A DNA stretch of 64,000 nucleotides, taken from contig NC_071343.1 in the NCBI RefSeq assembly GCF_027744825.2, positions 12,754,866-12,818,865 on the forward strand, read 5' to 3'. Below the pieces are notes generated by a model. The model had not been told where the DNA came from. It saw only the letters and a list, made by a program, of their open reading frames with translations, and did no database searches. The DNA is from Synchiropus splendidus (lineage: Eukaryota > Chordata > Actinopteri > Syngnathiformes > Callionymidae). Position numbers and translations under genes: made by a program. Shown in pieces: positions 59,746 to 64,000 of this stretch. Positions within the stretch are counted from its first letter, which is position 1. Each line of letters starts with the position of its first letter.

Positions 59746-62700
59746 CACACAATTGTATCAATAATGTTTCTTTTCTCAAGATAATGTTGATGTCATAGTC
59801 TTAGCAGTGTTTTAATATGATATTGGAAATCTTTTTCACTCAGAAATAACAGATATTTCAATATTGACTGAGGAATCTTGGTTGAAGGATGGTTTAGTGA
59901 AAAGCTCCTTCTTTCCTTCTTCTCCTCCCTAGAGAGACCTGGCTGCTCGATATTCCAAATATGGCTCAGTTTATTGGCTGCCTGTGATGCATCGGCTTTG
60001 AGTGCATACATTACAGCTTCTCCAGCGCAAGTACGTCAGAAATGTTTCTTAGATCCTCATGAATGTCATTTATGCCGTCTACAAATGTGGTCCATGATTT
60101 AAGATACTTTCATTTTATTGCTGCACAATTTCACACTGTGATTTACCTAGGCTCTGGGCCAGAGGTTTCTTCTGTTTCCAAATATAACCTTTAATGTTGA
60201 TTTTATGTCTAGTGTCAGAATTGTGAGGGCGCTTCCTGTTAAAAACGTCTGTGGTAGTTTCATGTATGAAGCACAAGTAGAAATGATTTTTTTTTTTTTT
60301 TTTAAAAGAACATGTTGATTAGAATATTGCTCTGAAGTTTTATAATATGCTATCTTTCAATTCACTCAATTATCACTTCATTGTTTTCTCTTCAGTAAGT
60401 GTAAAATTGTAATAGCATTATTTTTATTATATAGATTTTTTTTAGGTTTATTATTAATTAAAAAAAAATTGTGTTCCAAGAACAGTTATGTAGTGTTGGG
60501 GATTTTATTATGTATTACAACAATTCTGAAATGGAGTCATGAAGGACATTTTTGCAGATATTTTTTTGTCGTTTTATAACACTGAATGGAACAAACGTTT
60601 TCTGGGCTCTCTTATGGGCCACTCAGGTCCTCTGTTTCCCATTTCCTGTTATGAGGTTGCTATATTGATTTATATTATCCATGTGTCAGATGGTGTTTCT
60701 GAGAAGAATATTTATGCTGTACACAATGCTGTTAATGCACAATGGCGAGTTGAAATGAAGGAAATCAACCACTTTATTTTCATGTGAAGGATGCAAAAAC
60801 TGATGTATAAAAACACTGGAAGAATGAATCAAACACAACTTTCACATGTTACAGCCTGAATCATTTCTCTTCAGTCTCACACCTCAAGTGTTATTTGTCA
60901 AGCCGAATTAATCTATAAGAATGGACTTAATGACATTCATAACATGAACACGACCTTTATTCATTATGGAAGGTGAAGAATTTGGATTAGCTGGTTATTG
61001 CCATTTAAGTTGCAGTACATGATAAAGGCGGTGAGCATACTGGAGGGTTACACGTAGACAGACATGGACACTCCAACGTTGGGACACTATAAGATTAGGT
61101 CATTTGCCGTCTATTGTGTTTTTGGACTGCGGCGAAGGAATCAGATTAAAGCATCTATATATTATTAGAACAATGTGCTCTCTGTGCAGTTGCAAACTGT
61201 CTGTTCTTGATCACATTATCCATGTTAAGAGTCTTAAAATTAAACCTCCCAATCCTGTTCTTTGAGTCCTGTGGAACAGGTGCAAAGGCCGCAGCGGTCA
61301 TCCTCTCTCCACTTGACTTGCACCCTGAGGATGCAGATTTAACAGTCTGTGCTGTTGGAACTATACAAGCACCAGTGAGCAGATCCTGTGCAATATGTTC
61401 CTTCCTGAGGGATGAGAGGTGAGAGAGCCCCTGTGAAGTGCTGGTGTCGCACCCCATTTAAGGCAACATTCATGCTCAATGGTCAATTACCTAAATCCTG
61501 ACAAGCTAGATTAGTTTATGTTCACCTTTTCAAACCCTCAAATATGTCAACTGAAGGATGATTGAGTAAGAGTCCTGTTGTGTAAAACCTTTTCTCTAGG
61601 GCGTTAAATAGACCTGGTTTGTTGATCAAAATGAGGAGCTAGTATTTTTGCTTCACGCATTCATTTAGATGCAACAATTTCTGGAATTCCTTTGTGTATT
61701 TGCTTCTGTACTTCTATAATTCTTTTGTGTATTTGCTTTCGTACGTCATTCCGTTATTACTCTGAAAATAGCCATTGAATTTCCTGAATCACTAAACACT
61801 GCTATTTTTAACGCCAACACTGAAGATAACTCAAAGATTAATTATGTCCTATCACCACATATAAATCTCACCAATAAAACAGTCTTTAATCTCATTTGAA
61901 GACTATGAGATCATTCCAAAAATGTTTTAATGAGACCAGATTTAAATGAACCGAGGTAAAAATAACAGTGCAGTGGAGATGTCAGTGTAATGTACACCAG
62001 ACAATCTGCTTTTCATCACAAAAGAGGCTGAACACAACAGTCCGCTATTTTTATCCTTCGCCTGCCTCTAAAATTAAACTGTCAAAGGTTTGTTTCACTG
62101 CCACAGTTTAAGCCTCCTAGTCGTCACATTGCTCAGTTTTTATGGTTGCTATTTAATGGCAGCATTTTTCGTTGTAAGTCGTAACACAGCTTCCACTTCT
62201 GTACAGAGATGGGTGCTGCACAGAAGTAGAGGTTGAAAAGAATGACCACGGGTTTCAGTATCAGTTTCATATTTTTCCGGTGAAGTCATGTGGGAAACAA
62301 AACAAGCTGCAGTTTTAGTGTGGCGTATGCTACTAGCATAAAATATTGCTTTTAGAAAATAAATGCATCACAATTTTGGAATACTCCAGTCGTTATCTAA
62401 GATGTTGGTTCTCAGCTGGTCAGGCTTTGGGACCCACTCTAACCCCCCTATAACCGTGACCCAAAATCTAGATAGAAGTGAGCACTATTTAATAAGGGTG
62501 CCATCTGGCCGATGGTGGAGTTTCTTAATAGAATGTTAATGTCATAAAGGTGCTGCATTGACTGCTGTTGTCTTTTGAAGTGATGCACTGCCTACTGGGC
62601 GGTTATCTTGGTACAGGAACGTCTTTGGAAGTTGGTTCTCACAAACACCAGACAAGCAGCACAGACTACGAAAGGACACTCAAATATGTGTTTGTATTCA

Positions 62701-64000
62701 TGTTTTTTTTGCATTCAATATTGTTGTTCATTATCTTTGAATTTGTTAGCATTGTAAGTTTGCTATGATAATAAATATTCATATTACCATTACCATGATA
62801 ATTATAACTATTATTATCATTATCATTATTGTCATGATCTTTATTGCTCTTAGTGTAGTATCTTTCGGCAGTTGCTTCTGATCTCTGCTGAAAATGTTAA
62901 AACCATGTGTTACATGTGCGACTTATTTCATGACTCAAACTGTTTGGAAATAGACTGAAAATTCTGTGAACAATTCTACTTTCATATTGTGAAGTACCTC
63001 CATAATACCAACATGGTGGCGCTGTACACGGACTCAACAGTCATTGTGAAAGTCACGGTGTAATATCGTTGGCTTAACATTTTCCACCAGTAGTTTTCTT
63101 AAATATTTGTTTATATTAAGTTCTGGACTTCGTAATTGTTACATAATGATGTTGTGAAAAGACAGCAAACATCTTTGCGCCCCACTGTGCATCACAGTTG
63201 TAATTTTAACTGCAACAATGACTACAACGAGTGGCAATAAAGCAAATGTAGCAATGAACGTCGAGAATTCTGTGATCAAAGCAGGACATTGATGCACACT
63301 GCTGCTGAACCATGGTGTCAACATAAATACTATTTTATAGTCTTTAATCTGTGTTCTCTGATGGGTTGTCAACTGCTACTCTTTATTACTGTGTTTGGTT
63401 TGTTTCCCTTTTCTGTGAGTTGACTATGAGAGTCATTAATTATTTACCAACAGTAATAAGCCAGGTAAAGCTGTGATTTTGCCTCATATCATTGCAGCCC
63501 TGAGTCTAGAATGATGAAACAATGCTCAGCTTGTTTTCTGGAGATTATGAACTATTCAGAGCGTATAATTGATGGTGAGTTTTTCAGTCATTTAACAGCT
63601 TTCTTCACTGATTTGGAAACTAAGTTTTCTCCTCCCATGGGATGTGAAGTCGTTTTATGACCTCAGCGGGGCTCTTATTGAGTAGTTAAATTGTTTGTTC
63701 CCTGCAGCGGTTGTTTGTGATGTAATAAAGCTGATCCTTGTGAAGCAAACCCATGATTGCTTCCATCTTGGGCTTGTGACTCTAGTACTTCCACTGCTTC
63801 TCATGTGGCCTTGCGCTGTCACAGTATAGTAGTCACAATAAACCATTCACTGAAATTGACAATGGCATCTCTTTAATGTCTTGACATCAAGCTGAAAATA
63901 TGAGCATGAAAAAAGCAGCATGAAGTCTTATTTCTCTCTGGATCTGCCTCTTATAGCTCTCCAAGTTCAACAGCAGGAAGTGGAGTTGAATTGTGCGGCA
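59401..64000. other. Gene-free region to the window end
   Basis: No gene is supported. Contains (TA)n then (CA)n at 59713-59750, a T run at 60287-60303, a hAT-like terminus near 62405-62480 (ggttctcagctggtcaggct) and a CTCF-like match (acatggtggcgctg) at 63011-63024. Confidence 0.4.

Noticed and set aside
61155..61457. 100-codon minus-strand frame
   Set aside because: No recognised domain and overlapping frames on the other strand; possibly an old retroelement, not supported as a gene.

Overview
The window is genomic DNA of a ray-finned (teleost) fish. The evidence is intron-containing genes with GT-AG borders, many intronic and intergenic remnants of fish-type transposons (Tc1, hAT, LINE), long simple repeats, and above all an array of gamma-crystallin genes of the fish-specific, methionine-rich gammaM class. 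The species cannot be named from the sequence.

Layout. Positions 390-4082 (+) hold shugoshin 2 (sgo2; 8 coding exons, 796 codons in a model that closes in frame). Positions 4971-6853 (+) hold the orthologue of human C2orf80/GONDA1 (8 exons, 202 codons). Positions 7327-41954 hold eleven complete gamma-crystallin genes, each with the classical three-exon plan: a tiny first exon, then one exon per double-Greek-key domain. The order is A (+, gammaS-like, Trp-rich), B (+), C (+), D, E, F, G, H, I, J (all -, gammaM type, J more divergent), and K (+, gammaS-like). The gammaM array is therefore bracketed by two Trp-rich gammaS-like genes. The pair GONDA1-CRYG is also adjacent in human 2q33, which supports the identification. 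Positions 42000-64000 contain no gene I can support: simple repeats, a degraded LINE (about 49.8-50.6 kb), other transposon fragments and AT-rich unique DNA, with some stretches that look like candidate conserved non-coding elements.

How the genes work together. SGO2 protects centromeric cohesin and is unrelated in function to its neighbours. The crystallins are structural proteins packed at high concentration in the fish lens; gammaM proteins replace the conserved Trp residues and are rich in Met, as expected for a hard, high-index aquatic lens. Their promoters have clear TATA boxes, and four genes on the minus strand (D, E, G, H) share a fixed-geometry Sox-like (CATTGT) plus Maf-like (MARE) cassette upstream of the TATA box.

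Most noteworthy: a near-perfect, gene-sized (about 917 bp) duplication giving genes D and E, which differ by one amino acid; an orphan copy of their promoter in the opposite orientation between them; the N-terminal extension of D and E; the fixed Sox/Maf spacing; and two hAT-type non-autonomous transposons between genes I and J. I found no sign of a wholly new biological system.
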